Assembly (NCBI RefSeq): GCF_040581485.1
Contig: NW_027124985.1
Coordinates: 672,948-736,947 of the forward strand
Source: Linepithema humile
Lineage: Eukaryota > Arthropoda > Insecta > Hymenoptera > Formicidae
Direction: 5' to 3'
DNA length: 64,000 nt
Shown here: piece after piece, positions 14,001 to 29,300 of the stretch
How the letters are laid out: each line of letters starts with the position of its first letter
Numbering within the stretch: the first letter of the stretch is position 1
Program-made: the position numbers and the translations under genes
Notes under the pieces: model-generated
Database searches by the model: none
Told to the model about the DNA's origin: nothing
Seen by the model: only the letters and a program-made list of their open reading frames with translations

Positions 14001-17000
14001 CATACGAGCAACAAATTATTTCAACTAATTATAACGTTTTTAATCCGCGCCATATCAATCCGAGACAACAGTGTCGCTTCTCGATACTTTAAAACGAGCA
14101 ACAAATTCAATTTCTTATATATTTCGATAGTACAGAGTCTGTAAATTAATTTGGTACCAATCACATACGAGCAACAAATTATTTCAACTAATTATAACGT
14201 TTTTAATCCGCGCCATATCAATCCGAGACAACAGTGTCGCTTCTCGATACTTTAAAACGAGCAACAAATTCAATTTCTTATATATTTCGATAGTACAGAG
14301 TCTGTAAATTAATTTGGTACCAATCACATACGAGCAACAAATTATTTCAACCAATTATAACGTTTTTAATCCGCGCCATATCAATCCGCGACAACAGTGT
14401 CGCTTCTCGATACTTTAAAACGAGCAACAAATTCAATTTCTTATATATTTCGATAGTACAGAGTCTGTAAATTAATTTGGTACCAATCACATACGAGCAA
14501 CAAATTATTTCAACCAATTATAACGTTATTAATCCGCGCCGTACCAGTCCGCGACGACAAAATGTCGCTTCTCGATACATTGAAACGAGCAACAAATTCA
14601 ATTTCTTATTTTTTTGATTAGTATATTGTTCGTAGATTAACTTGAGACCAAAAACATACGAGCAACAAATTATTTTAACTATTTATAACGTTTTTAATCC
14701 GCGCCGTATCAATCCGCGACGACAGTGTCGTTTCTCGATACTTTAAAACAAGCATAAAATTCAATTTCTTATATATTTCGATAGTACAGAGTCTGTAGAT
14801 TAATTTGGTACCAAAAACATACGAGCAACAAATTATTTAATCTAATTATAACGTTTTTAATCCGCGCCGTATCAATCCGCGACGACAGTGTCGCTTTTCG
14901 ATACTTTAAAACGAGCAACAAATTCAGTTTCTTATTTTTTTGAATAGTATATTGTTCATAAATTAATTTGAGACCAGAAACATACGAAGAACAAATTATT
15001 TAAACTAATTATAACGTTTTTAATTCGCGCCGTATCAATCCGCGACGACAGTGTCGCTTCTCGATACTTTAAAACGAGCAACAAATTCAATTTCTTATAT
15101 ATTTCGATAGTACAGAGTCTAAATTAATTTGGTACCAATCACATACGAGCAACAAATTATTTCAACTAATTATAACGTTTTTAATCCGCGCCATATCAAT
15201 CCGCGACAACAGTGTCGCTTCTCGATAATTTAAAACAAGCATCAAATTCAATTTCTTATATATTTCGATAGTACAGAGTCTGTAAATTAATTTGGTACCA
15301 AACACATACGAGCAAGAAATTATTTTAACTAATTATAACGTTATTAATCCGCGCCGTACCAGTCCGCGACGACAAAATGTCGCTTCTCGATAAATTGAAA
15401 CGAGTAACAAATTCAATTTCTTATTTTTTTGATTAGTATATTGTTCGTAGATTAACTTGAGACCAAAAACATACGAGCAACAAATTATTTTAACTATTTA
15501 TAACGTTTTTAAACCGCGCCGTATCAATCCGCGACGACAAAGTGTCGCTTCTCGATACTTTAAAACGAGCAACAAATTCAGTTTCTTATTTTTTTGAATA
15601 GTATATTGTTCATAAATTAATTTGAGACCAGAAACATACGAAGAACAAATTATTTAAACTAATTATAACGTTTTTAATTCGCGCCGTATCAATCCGCGAC
15701 GACAGTGTCGTTTCTCGATACTTTAAAACAAGCATAAAATTCAATTTCTTATATATTTCGATAGTACAGAGTCTGTAGATTAATTTGGTACCAAAAACAT
15801 ACGAGCAACAAATTATTTAATCTAATTATAACGTTTTTATCCGCGCCGTATCAATCCGCGACGACAGTGTCGCTTTTCGATACTTTAAAACGAGCAACAA
15901 ATTCAGTTTCTTATTTTTTTGATTAGTATATTGATCGTAGATTAACTTGAGACCAAAAACATACGAGCAACAAATTATTTCAACTAATTATAACGTTTTT
16001 AATCCGCGCCGTATCAATCCGCGACGACAGTGTCGCTTCTCGATACTTTAAAACGAGCAACAAATTCAATTTCTTATATATTTCGATAGTACAGAGTCTA
16101 AATTAATTTGGTACCAATCACATACGAGCAACAAATTATTTCAACTAATTATAACGTTTTTAATCCGCGCCATATCAATCCGCGACAACAGTGTCGCTTC
16201 TCGATAATTTAAAACAAGCATCAAATTCAATTTCTTATATATTTCGATAGTACAGAGTCTGTAAATTAATTTGGTACCAAACACATACGAGCAAAAAATT
16301 ATTTTAACTAATTATAACGTTATTAATCCGCGCCGTACCAGTCCGCGACGACAAAATGTCGCTTCTCGATACATTGAAACGAGTAACAAATTCAATTTCT
16401 TATTTTTTTGATTAGTATATTGTTCGTAGATTAACTTGAGACCAAAAACATACGAGCAACAAATTATTTTAACTATTTATAACGTTTTTAAACCGCGCCG
16501 TATCAATCCGCGACGACAAAGTGTCGCTTCTCGATACTTTAAAACGAGCAACAAATTCAGTTTCTTATTTTTTTGAATAGTATATTGTTCATAAATTAAT
16601 TTGAGACCAGAAACATACGAAGAACAAATTATTTAAACTAATTATAACGTTTTTAATTCGCGCCGTATCAATCCGCGACGACAGTGTCGTTTCTCGATAC
16701 TTTAAAACAAGCATAAAATTCAATTTCTTATATATTTCGATAGTACAGAGTCTGTAGATTAATTTGGTACCAAAAACATACGAGCAACAAATTATTTAAT
16801 CTAATTATAACGTTTTTATCCGCGCCGTATCAATCCGCGACGACAGTGTCGCTTTTCGATACTTTAAAACGAGCAACAAATTCAGTTTCTTATTTTTTTG
16901 ATTAGTATATTGATCGTAGATTAACTTGAGACCAAAAACATACGAGCAACAAATTATTTCAACTAATTATAACGTTTTTAATCCGCGCCGTATCAATCCG

Positions 17001-20000
17001 CGACGACAGTGTCGCTTCTCGATACTTTAAAACGAGCAACAAATTCAATTTCTTATATATTTCGATAGTACAGAGTCTGTAAATTAATTTGATACCAAAC
17101 ACATACGAGCAACAAATTATTTCAACTAATTATAACGTTATTAATCCGCGCCGTACCAGTCCGCGACGACAAAATGTCGCTTCCCGATACATTGAAACGA
17201 GCAACAAATTCAATTTCTTATTTTTTTGATTAGTATATTGTTCGTAGATTAACTTAAGACCAAAAACATACGAGCAACAAATTATTTCAACTAATTATAA
17301 CGTTTTTAATCCGCGCCATATCAATCCGCGACAACAGTGTCGCTTCTCGATACTTTAAAACGGGCAACAAATTCAATTTCTTATATATTTCGATAGTACA
17401 GAGTCTGTAAATTAATTTGGTACCAATCACATACGAGCAACAAATTATTTCAACTAATTATAACGTTTTTAATCCGCGCCATATTAATCCGCGACAACAG
17501 TGTCGCTTCTCGATAATTTAAAACAAGCATCAAATTCAATTTCTTATATATTTCGATAGTACAGAGTCTGTAAATTAATTTGGTACCAAACACATACGAG
17601 CAACAAATTATTTTAACTAATTATAACGTTATTAATCCGCGCCGTACCAGTCCGCGACGACAAAATGTCGCTTCTCGATACATTGAAACGAGCAACAAAT
17701 TCAATTTCTTATTTTTTTGATTAGTATATTGTTCGTAAATTAACTTGAGACCAAAAACATACGAGCAACAAATTATTTCAACTAATTATAACGTTTTTAA
17801 TCCGCGCCGTATCAATCCGCGACGACAAATTGTCGCTTCTCGATACTTTAAAACGAGCAACAAATTCAGTTTCTTATTTTTTTGAATAGTATATTGTTCA
17901 TAAATTAATTTGAGACCAGAAACATACGAAGAACAAATTATTTAAACTAATTATAACGTTTTTAATTTGCGCCGTATCAATCCGCGACGACAGTGTCGCT
18001 TCTCGATAATTTAAAACAAGCATCAAATTCAATTTCTTATATATTTTGATAGTACAGAGTCTGTAGATTAATTTGGTACCAAAAACATACGAGCAACAAA
18101 TTATTTCATCTAATTATAACGTTTTTAATCCGCGCCGTATCAATCCGCGACGACAGTGTCGCTTCTCGATACTTTAAAACGAGCAACAAATTCAATTTCT
18201 TATATATTTCGATAGTACAGAGTCTGTAAATTAATTTGATACCAAACACATACGAGCAACAAATTATTTCAACTAATTATAACGTTATTAATCCGCGCCG
18301 TACCAGTCCGCGACGACAAAATGTCGCTTCCCGATACATTGAAACGAGCAACAAATTCAATTTCTTATTTTTTTGATTAGTATATTGTTCGTAGATTAAC
18401 TTAAGACCAAAAACATACGAGCAACAAATTATTTTAACTATTTATAACGTTTTTAATCCGCGCCGTATCAATCCGCGACGACAGTGTCGTTTCTCGATAC
18501 TTTAAAACAAGCATAAAATTCAATTTCTTATATATATCGATAGTACAGAGTCTGTAAATTAATTTGGTACCAATCACATACGAGCAACAAATTATTTCAA
18601 CTAATTATAACGTTTTTAATCCGCGCCATATCAATCCGAGACAACAGTGTCGCTTCTCGATACTTTAAAACGAGCAACAAATTCAATTTCTTATATATTT
18701 CGATAGTACAGAGTCTGTAAATTAATTTGGTACCAATCACATACGAGCAACAAATTATTTCAACTAATTATAACGTTTTTAATCCGCGCCATATCAATCC
18801 GAGACAACAGTGTCGCTTCTCGATACTTTAAAACGAGCAACAAATTTAATTTCTTATATATTTCGATAGTACAGAGTCTGTAAATTAATTTGGTACCAAT
18901 CACATACGAGCAACAAATTATTTCAACTAATTATAACGTTTTTAATCCGCGCCATATCAATCCGCGACAACAGTGTCGCTTCTCGATAATTTAAAACAAG
19001 CATCAAATTCAATTTCTTATATATTTCGATAGTACAGAGTCTGTAAATTAATTTGGTACCAAACACATACGAGCAACAAATTATTTTAACTAATTATAAC
19101 GTTATTAATCCGCGCCGTACCAGTCCGCGACGACAAAATGTCGCTTCTCGATACATTGAAACGAGCAACAAATTCAATTTCTTATTTTTTTGATTAGTAT
19201 ATTGTTCGTAGATTAACTTGAGACCAAAAACATACGAGCAACAAATTATTTTAACTATTTATAACGTTTTTAATCCGCGCCGTATCAATCCGCGACGACA
19301 GTGTCGTTTCTCGATACTTTAAAACAAGCATAAAATTCAATTTCTTATATATTTCGATAGTACAGAGTCTGTAGATTAATTTGGGATTAAAAACATACGA
19401 GCAACAAATTATTTCATCTAATTATAACGTTTTTAATCCGCGCCGTATCAATCCGCGACGACAGTGTCGCTTCTCGATACTTTAAAACGAGCAACAAATT
19501 CAGTTTCTTATTTTTTTGAATAGTATATTGTTCATAAATTAATTTGAGACCAGAAACATACGAAGAACAAATTATTTAAACTAATTATAACGTTTTTAAT
19601 TCGCGCCGTATCAATCCGCGACGACAGTGTCGTTTCTCGATACTTTAAAACAAGCATAAAATTCAATTTCTTATATATTTCGATAGTACAGAGTCTGTAG
19701 ATTAATTTGGTACCAAAAACATACGAGCAACAAATTATTTAATCTAATTATAACGTTTTTAATCCGCGCCGTATCAATCCGCGACGACAGTGTCGCTTTT
19801 CGATACTTTAAAACGAGCAACAAATTCAGTTTCTTATTTTTTTGATTAGTATATTGATCGTAGATTAACTTGAGACCAAAAACATACGAGCAACAAATTA
19901 TTTCAACTAATTATAACGTTTTTAATCCGCGCCGTATCAATCCGCGACGACAAATTGTCGCTTCTCGATACTTTAAAACGAGCAACAAATTCAGTTTCTT

Positions 20001-20339
20001 ATTTTTTTGAATAGTATATTGTTCATAAATTAATTTGAGACCAGAAACATACGAAGAACAAATTATTTAAACTAATTATAACGTTTTTAATTCGCGCCGT
20101 ATCAATCCGCGACGACAGTGTCGCTTCTCGATAATTTAAAACAAGCATCAAATTCAATTTCTTATATATTTCGATAGTACAGAGTCTGTAGATTAATTTG
20201 GTACCAAAAACATACGAGCAACAAATTATTTCATCTAATTATAACGTTTTTAATCCAAGCGCCGTATCAATCCGCGACGACAGTGTCGCTTCTCGATACT
20301 TTAAAACGAGCAACAAATTCAATTTCTTATATATTTCGA

Positions 20340-23300
20340 TAGTACAGAGTCTATTAATTAATTTGATACCAAACACATACGAGCAACAAATTATTTCAAC
20401 TAATTATAACGTTATTAATCCGCGCCGTACCAGTCCGCGACGACAAAATGTCGCTTCCCGATACATTGAAACGAGCAACAAATTCAATTTCTTATTTTTT
20501 TGATTAGTATATTGTTCGTAGATTAACTTAAGACCAAAAACATACGAGCAACAAATTATTTTAACTATTTATAACGTTTTTAATCCGCGCCGTATCAATC
20601 CGCGACGACAGTGTCGTTTCTCGATACTTTAAAACAAGCATAAAATTCAATTTCTTATATATTTCGATAGTACAGAGTCTGTAAATTAATTTTGTACCAA
20701 TCACATACGAGCAACAAATTATTTCAACTAATTATAACGTTTTTAATCCGCGCCATATCAATCCGAGACAACAGTGTCGCTTCTCGATACTTTAAAACGA
20801 GCAACAAATTCAATTTCTTATATATTTCGATAGTACAGAGTCTGTAAATTAATTTGGTACCAATCACATACGAGCAACAAATTATTTTAACTAATTATAA
20901 CGTTTTTAATTCGCGCCATATCAATCCGAGACAACAGTGTCGCTTCTCGATACTTTAAAACGAGCAACAAATTCAATTTCTTATATATTTCGATAGTACA
21001 GAGTCTGTAAATTAATTTGGTACCAATCACATACGAGCAACAAATTATTTCAACTAATTATAACGTTTTTAATCCGCGCCATATCAATCCACGACAACAG
21101 TGTCGCTTCTCGATACTTTAAAACGAGCAACAAATTCAATTTCTTATATATTTCGATAGTACAGAGTCTGTAAATTAATTTGGTACCAATCACATACGAG
21201 CAACAAATTATTTCAACTAATTATAACGTTATTAATCCGCGCCGTACCAGTCCGCGACGACAAAATGTCGCTTCTCGATACATTGAAACGAGCAACAAAT
21301 TCAATTTCTTATTTTTTTTAATAGTATATTGTTTGTAGATTAACTTGAGACCAAAAACATACGAGCAACAAATTATTTCAACTAATTATAACGTTTTTAA
21401 TCCGCGCCGTATCAATCCGCGACGACAAAGTGTCGCTTCTCGATACTTTAAAACGAGCAACAAATTCAGTTTCTTATTTTTTTGAATAGTATATTGTTCA
21501 TAAATTAATTTGAGACCAGAAACATACGAAGAACAAATTATTTAAACTAATTATAACGTTTTTAATTCGCGCCGTATCAATCCGCGACGACAGTGTCGTT
21601 TCTCGATACTTTAAAACAAGCATAAAATTCAATTTCTTATATATTTCGATAGTACAGAGTCTGTAGATTAATTTGGTACCAAAAACATACGAGCAACAAA
21701 TTATTTAATCTAATTATAACGTTTTTATCCGCGCCGTATCAATCCGCGACGACAGTGTCGCTTTTCGATACTTTAAAACGAGCAACAAATTCAGTTTCTT
21801 ATTTTTTTGATTAGTATATTGATCGTAGATTAACTTGAGACCAAAAACATACGAGCAACAAATTATTTCAACTAATTATAACGTTTTTAATCCGCGCCGT
21901 ATCAATCCGCGACGACAAATTGTCGCTTCTCGATACTTTAAAACGAGCAACAAATTCAGTTTCTTATTTTTTTGAATAGTATATTGTTCATAAATTAATT
22001 TGAGACCAGAAACATACGAAGAACAAATTATTTAAACTAATTATAACGTTTTTAATTCGCGCCGTATCAATCCGCGACGACAGTGTCGCTTCTCGATAAT
22101 TTAAAACAAGCATCAAATTCAATTTCTTATATATTTCGATAGTACAGAGTCTGTAGATTAATTTGGTACCAAAAACATACGAGCAACAAATTATTTCATC
22201 TAATTATAACGTTTTTAATCCGCGCCGTATCAATCCGCGACGACAGTGTCGCTTCTCGATACTTTAAAACGAGCAACAAATTCAATTTCTTATATATTTC
22301 GATAGTACAGAGTCTGTAAATTAATTTGATACCAAACACATACGAGCAACAAATTATTTCAACTAATTATAACGTTATTAATCCGCGCCGTACCAGTCCG
22401 CGACGACAAAATGTCGCTTCCCGATACATTGAAACGAGCAACAAATTCAATTTCTTATTTTTTTGATTAGTATATTGTTCGTAGATTAACTTAAGACCAA
22501 AAACATACGAGCAACAAATTATTTTAACTATTTATAACGTTTTTAATCCGCGCCGTATCAATCCGCGACGACAGTGTCGTTTCTCGATACTTTAAAACAA
22601 GCATAAAATTCAATTTCTTATATATTTCGATAGTACAGAGTCTGTAAATTAATTTGGTACCAATCACATACGAGCAACAAATTATTTCAACTAATTATAA
22701 CGTTTTTAATCCGCGCCATATCAATCCGAGACAACAGTGTCGCTTCTCGATACTTTAAAACGAGCAACAAATTCAATTTCTTATATATTTCGATAGTACA
22801 GAGTCTGTAAATTAATTTGGTACCAATCACATACGAGCAACAAATTATTTCAACTAATTATAACGTTTTTAATCCGCGCCATATCAATCCGAGACAACAG
22901 TGTCGCTTCTCGATACTTTAAAACGAGCAACAAATTCAATTTCTTATATATTTCGATAGTACAGAGTCTGTAAATTAATTTGGTACCAATCACATACGAG
23001 CAACAAATTATTTCAACCAATTATAACGTTTTTAATCCGCGCCATATCAATCCGCGACAACAGTGTCGCTTCTCGATAATTTAAAACAAGCATTAAATTC
23101 AATTTCTTATATATTTTGATAGTACAGAGTCTGTAAATTAATTTGGTACCAAACACATACGAGCAACAAATTATTTTAACTAATTATAACGTTATTAATC
23201 CGCGCCATATCAATCCGCGACAACAGTGTCGCTTCTCGATACTTTAAAACGAGAAACAAATTCAATTTCTTATATATTTCGATAGTACAGAGTCTGTAAA

Positions 23301-26300
23301 TTAATTTGGTACCAATCACATACGAGCAACAAATTATTTCAACTAATTATAACGTTTTTAATCCGCGCCATATTAATCCGCGACAACAGTGTCGCTTCTC
23401 GATAATTTAAAACAAGCATCAAATTCAATTTCTTATATATTTCGATAGTACAGAGTCTGTAAATTAATTTGGTACCAAACACATACGAGCAACAAATTAT
23501 TTTAACTAATTATAACGTTATTAATCCGCGCCGTACCAGTCCGCGACGACAAAATGTCGCTTCTCGATACATTGAAACGAGCAACAAATTCAATTTCTTA
23601 TTTTTTTGATTAGTATATTGTTCGTAGATTAACTTGAGACCAAAAACATACGAGCAACAAATTATTTCAACTAATTATAACGTTTTTAATCCGCGCCGTA
23701 TCAATCCGCGACGACAAAGTGTCGCTTCTCGATACTTTAAAACGAGCAACAAATTCAGTTTCTTATTTTTTTGAATAGTATATTGTTCATAAATTAATTT
23801 GAGACCAGAAACATACGAAGAACAAATTATTTAAACTAATTATAACGTTTTTAATGCGCGCCGTATCAATCCGCGACGACAGTGTCGTTTCTCGATACTT
23901 TAAAACAAGCATAAAATTCAATTTCTTATATATTTCGATAGTACAGAGTCTGTAGATTAATTTGGTACCAAAAACATACGAGCAACAAATTATTTAATCT
24001 AATTATAACGTTTTTATCCGCGCCGTATCAATCCGCGACGACAGTGTCGCTTTTCGATACTTTAAAACGAGCAACAAATTCAGTTTCTTATTTTTTTGAT
24101 TAGTATATTGATCGTAGATTAACTTGAGACCAAAAACATACGAGCAACAAATTATTTCAACTAATTATAACGTTTTTATCCGCGCCGTATCAATCCGCGA
24201 CGACAGTGTCGCTTTTCGATACTTTAAAACGAGCAACAAATTCAGTTTCTTATTTTTTTGATTAGTATATTGATCGTAGATTAACTTGAGACCAAAAACA
24301 TACGAGCAACAAATTATTTCAACTAATTATAACGTTTTTAATTCGCGCCGTATCAATCCGCGACGACAGTGTCGCTTCTCGATAATTTAAAACAAGCATC
24401 AAATTCAATTTCTTATATATTTCGATAGTACAGAGTCTGTAGATTAATTTGGTACCAAAAACATACGAGCAACAAATTATTTCATCTAATTATAACGTTT
24501 TTAATCCGCGCCGTATCAATCCGCGACGACAGTGTCGCTTCTCGATACTTTAAAACGAGCAACAAATTCAATTTCTTATATATTTCGATAGTACAGAGTC
24601 TGTAAATTAATTTGATACCAAACACATACGAGCAACAAATTATTTCAACTAATTATAACGTTATTAATCCGCGCCGTACCAGTCCGCGACGACAAAATGT
24701 CGCTTCCCGATACATTGAAACGAGCAACAAATTCAATTTCTTATTTTTTTGATTAGTATATTGTTCGTAGATTAACTTAAGACCAAAAACATACGAGCAA
24801 CAAATTATTTTAACTATTTATAACGTTTTTAATCCGCGCCGTATCAATCCGCGACGACAGTGTCGTTTCTCGATACTTTAAAACAAGCATAAAATTCAAT
24901 TTCTTATATATTTCGATAGTACAGAGTCTGTAAATTAATTTGGTACCAATCACATACGAGCAACAAATTATTTCAACTAATTATAACGTTTTTAATCCGC
25001 GCCATATCAATCCGAGACAACAGTGTCGCTTCTCGATACTTTAAAACGAGCAACAAATTCAATTTCTTATATATTTCGATAGTACAGAGTCTGTAAATTA
25101 ATTTGGTACCAATCACATACGAGCAACAAATTATTTCAACTAATTATAACGTTTTTAATCCGCGCCATATCAATCCGAGACAACAGTGTCGCTTCTCGAT
25201 ACTTTAAAACGAGCAACAAATTCAATTTCTTATATATTTCGATAGTACAGAGTCTGTAAATTAATTTGGTACCAATCACATACGAGCAACAAATTATTTC
25301 AACCAATTATAACGTTTTTAATCCGCGCCATATCAATCCGCGACAACAGTGTCGCTTCTCGATAATTTAAAACAAGCATTAAATTCAATTTCTTATATAT
25401 TTTGATAGTACAGAGTCTGTAAATTAATTTGGTACCAAACACATACGAGCAACAAATTATTTTAACTAATTATAACGTTATTAATCCGCGCCGTACCAGT
25501 CCGCGACGACAAAATGTCGCTTCTCGATACATTGAAACGAGCAACAAATTCAATTTCTTATTTTTTTGATTAGTATATTGTTCGTAGATTAACTTGAGAC
25601 CAAAAACATACGAGCAACAAATTATTTTAACTATTTATAACGTTTTTAATCCGCGCCGTATCAATCCGCGACGACAGTGTCGTTTCTCGATACTTTAAAA
25701 CAAGCATAAAATTCAATTTCTTATATATTTCGATAGTACAGAGTCTGTAAATTAATTTGATACCAAACACATACGAGCAACAAATTATTTCAACTAATTA
25801 TAACGTTATTAATCCGCGCCGTACCAGTCCGCGACGACAAAATGTCGCTTCCCGATACATTGAAACGAGCAACAAATTCAATTTCTTATTTTTTTGATTA
25901 GTATATTGTTCGTAGATTAACTTAAGACCAAAAACATACGAGCAACAAATTATTTTAACTATTTATAACGTTTTTAATCCGCGCCGTATCAATCCGCGAC
26001 GACAGTGTCGTTTCTCGATACTTTAAAACAAGCATAAAATTCAATTTCTTATATATTTCGATAGTACAGAGTCTGTAAATTAATTTGGTACCAATCACAT
26101 ACGAGCAACAAATTATTTCAACTAATTATAACGTTTTTAATCCGCGCCATATCAATCCGAGACAACAGTGTCGCTTCTCGATACTTTAAAACGAGCAACA
26201 AATTCAATTTCTTATATATTTCGATAGTACAGAGTCTGTAAATTAATTTGGTACCAATCACATACGAGCAACAAATTATTTCAACTAATTATAACGTTTT

Positions 26301-29300
26301 TAATCCGCGCCATATCAATCCGAGACAACAGTGTCGCTTCTCGATACTTTAAAACGAGCAACAAATTTAATTTCTTATATATTTCGATAGTACAGAGTCT
26401 GTAAATTAATTTGGTACCAATCACATACGAGCAACAAATTATTTCAACTAATTATAACGTTTTTAATCCGCGCCATATCAATCCGCGACAACAGTGTCGC
26501 TTCTCGATAATTTAAAACAAGCATCAAATTCAATTTCTTATATATTTCGATAGTACAAAGTCTGTAAATTAATTTGGTACCAAACACATACGAGCAACAA
26601 ATTATTTTAACTAATTATAACGTTATTAATCCGCGCCGTACCAGTCCGCGACGACAAAATGTCGCTTCTCGATACATTGAAACGAGCAACAAATTCAATT
26701 TTTTATTTTTTTGATTAGTATATTGTTCGTAGATTAACTTGAGACCAAAAACATACGAGCAACAAATTATTTTAACTATTTATAACGTTTTTAATCCGCG
26801 CCGTATCAATCCGCGACGACAGTGTCGTTTCTCGATACTTTAAAACAAGCATAAAATTCAATTTCTTATATATTTCGATAGTACAGAGTCTGTAGATTAA
26901 TTTGGGATTAAAAACATACGAGCAACAAATTATTTCATCTAATTATAACGTTTTTAATCCGCGCCGTATCAATCCGCGACGACAGTGTCGCTTCTCGATA
27001 CTTTAAAACGAGTAACAAATTCAATTTCTTATATATTTCGATAGTACAGAGTCTGTAGATTAATTTGGTACCAAAAACATACGAGCAACAAATTATTTCA
27101 ACTAATTATAACGTTTTTAATCCGCGCCATATCAATCCGCGACAACAGTGTCGCTTCTCGATACTTTAAAACGAGAAACAAATTCAATTTCTTATATATT
27201 CCGATAGTACAGAGTCTGTAAATTAATTTGGTACCAATCACATACGAGCAACAAATTATTTCAACTAATTATAACGTTTTTAATCCGCGCCATATTAATC
27301 CGCGACAACAGTGTCGCTTCTCGATAATTTAAAACAAGCATCAAATTCAATTTCTTATATATTTCGATAGTACAGAGTCTGTAAATTAATTTGGTACCAA
27401 ACACATACGAGCAACAAATTATTTTAACTAATTATAACGTTATTAATCCGCGCCGTACCAGTCCGCGACGACAAAATGTCGCTTCTCGATACATTGAAAC
27501 GAGCAACAAATTCAATTTCTTATTTTTTTGATTAGTATATTGTTCGTAGATTAACTTGAGACCAAAAACATACGAGCAACAAATTATTTCAACTAATTAT
27601 ATCGTTTTTAATCCGCGCCGTATCAATCCGCGACGACAAAGTGTCGCTTCTCGATACTTTAAAACGAGCAACAAATTCAGTTTCTTATTTTTTTGAATAG
27701 TATATTGTTCATATATTAATTTGAGACCAGAAACATACGAAGAACAAATTATTTAAACTAATTATAACGTTTTTAATTCGCGCCGTATCAATCCGCGACG
27801 ACAGTGTCGTTTCTCGATACTTTAAAACAAGCATAAAATTCAATTTCTTATATATTTCGATAGTACAGAGTCTGTAGATTAATTTGGTACCAAAAACATA
27901 CGAGCAACAAATTATTTAATCTAATTATAACGTTTTTAATCCGCGCAGTATCAATCCGCGACGACAGTGTCGCTTTTCGATACTTTAAAACGAGCAACAA
28001 ATTCAGTTTCTTATTTTTTTGATTAGTATATTGATCGTAGATTAACTTGAGACCAAAAACATACGAGCAACAAATTATTTCAACTAATTATAACGTTTTT
28101 AATCCGCGCCGTATCAATCCGCGACGACAAATTGTCGCTTCTCGATACTTTAAAACGAGCAACAAATTCAGTTTCTTATTTTTTTGAATAGTATATTGTT
28201 CATAAATTAATTTGAGACCAGAAACATACGAAAAACAAATTATTTAAACTAATTATAACGTTTTTAATTCGCGCCGTATCAATCCGCGACGACAGTGTCG
28301 CTTCTCGATAATTTAAAACAAGCATCAAATTCAATTTCTTATATATTTCGATAGTACAGAGTCTGTAGATTAATTTGGTACCAAAAACATACGAGCAACA
28401 AATTATTTCATCTAATTATAACGTTTTTAATCCGCGCCGTATCAATCCGCGACGACAGTGTCGCTTCTCGATACTTTAAAACGAGCAACAAATTCAATTT
28501 CTTATATATTTCGATAGTACAGAGTCTATTAATTAATTTGATACCAAACACATACGAGCAACAAATTATTTCAACTAATTATAACGTTATTAATCCGCGC
28601 CGTACCAGTCCGCGACGACAAAATGTCGCTTCCCGATACATTGAAACGAGCAACAAATTCAATTTCTTATTTTTTTGATTAGTATATTGTTCGTAGATTA
28701 ACTTAAGACCAAAAACATACGAGCAACAAATTATTTTAACTATTTATAACGTTTTTAATCCGCGCCGTATCAATCCGCGACGACAGTGTCGTTTCTCGAT
28801 ACTTTAAAACAAGCATAAAATTCAATTTCTTATATATTTCGATAGTACAGAGTCTGTAAATTAATTTGGTACCAATCACATACGAGCAACAAATTATTTC
28901 AACTAATTATAACGTTTTTAATCCGCGCCATATCAATCCGAGACAACAGTGTCGCTTCTCGATACTTTAAAACAAGCAACAAATTCAATTTCTTATATAT
29001 TTCGATAGTACAGAGTCTGTAAATTAATTTGGTACCAATCACATACGAGCAACAAATTATTTCAACTAATTATAACGTTTTTAATTCGCGCCATATCAAT
29101 CCGAGACAACAGTGTCGCTTCTCGATACTTTAAAACGAGCAACAAATTCAATTTCTTATATATTTCGATAGTACAGAGTCTGTAAATTAATTTGGTACCA
29201 ATCACATACGAGCAACAAATTATTTCAACTAATTATAACGTTTTTAATCCGCGCCATATCAATCCACGACAACAGTGTCGCTTCTCGATACTTTAAAACG

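Noticed and set aside
20198..20503. 101-codon plus-strand frame in the satellite
   Set aside because: It exists only because a private two-base gain at 20256 joins two frames of neighbouring monomers. The translation is plain satellite sequence.
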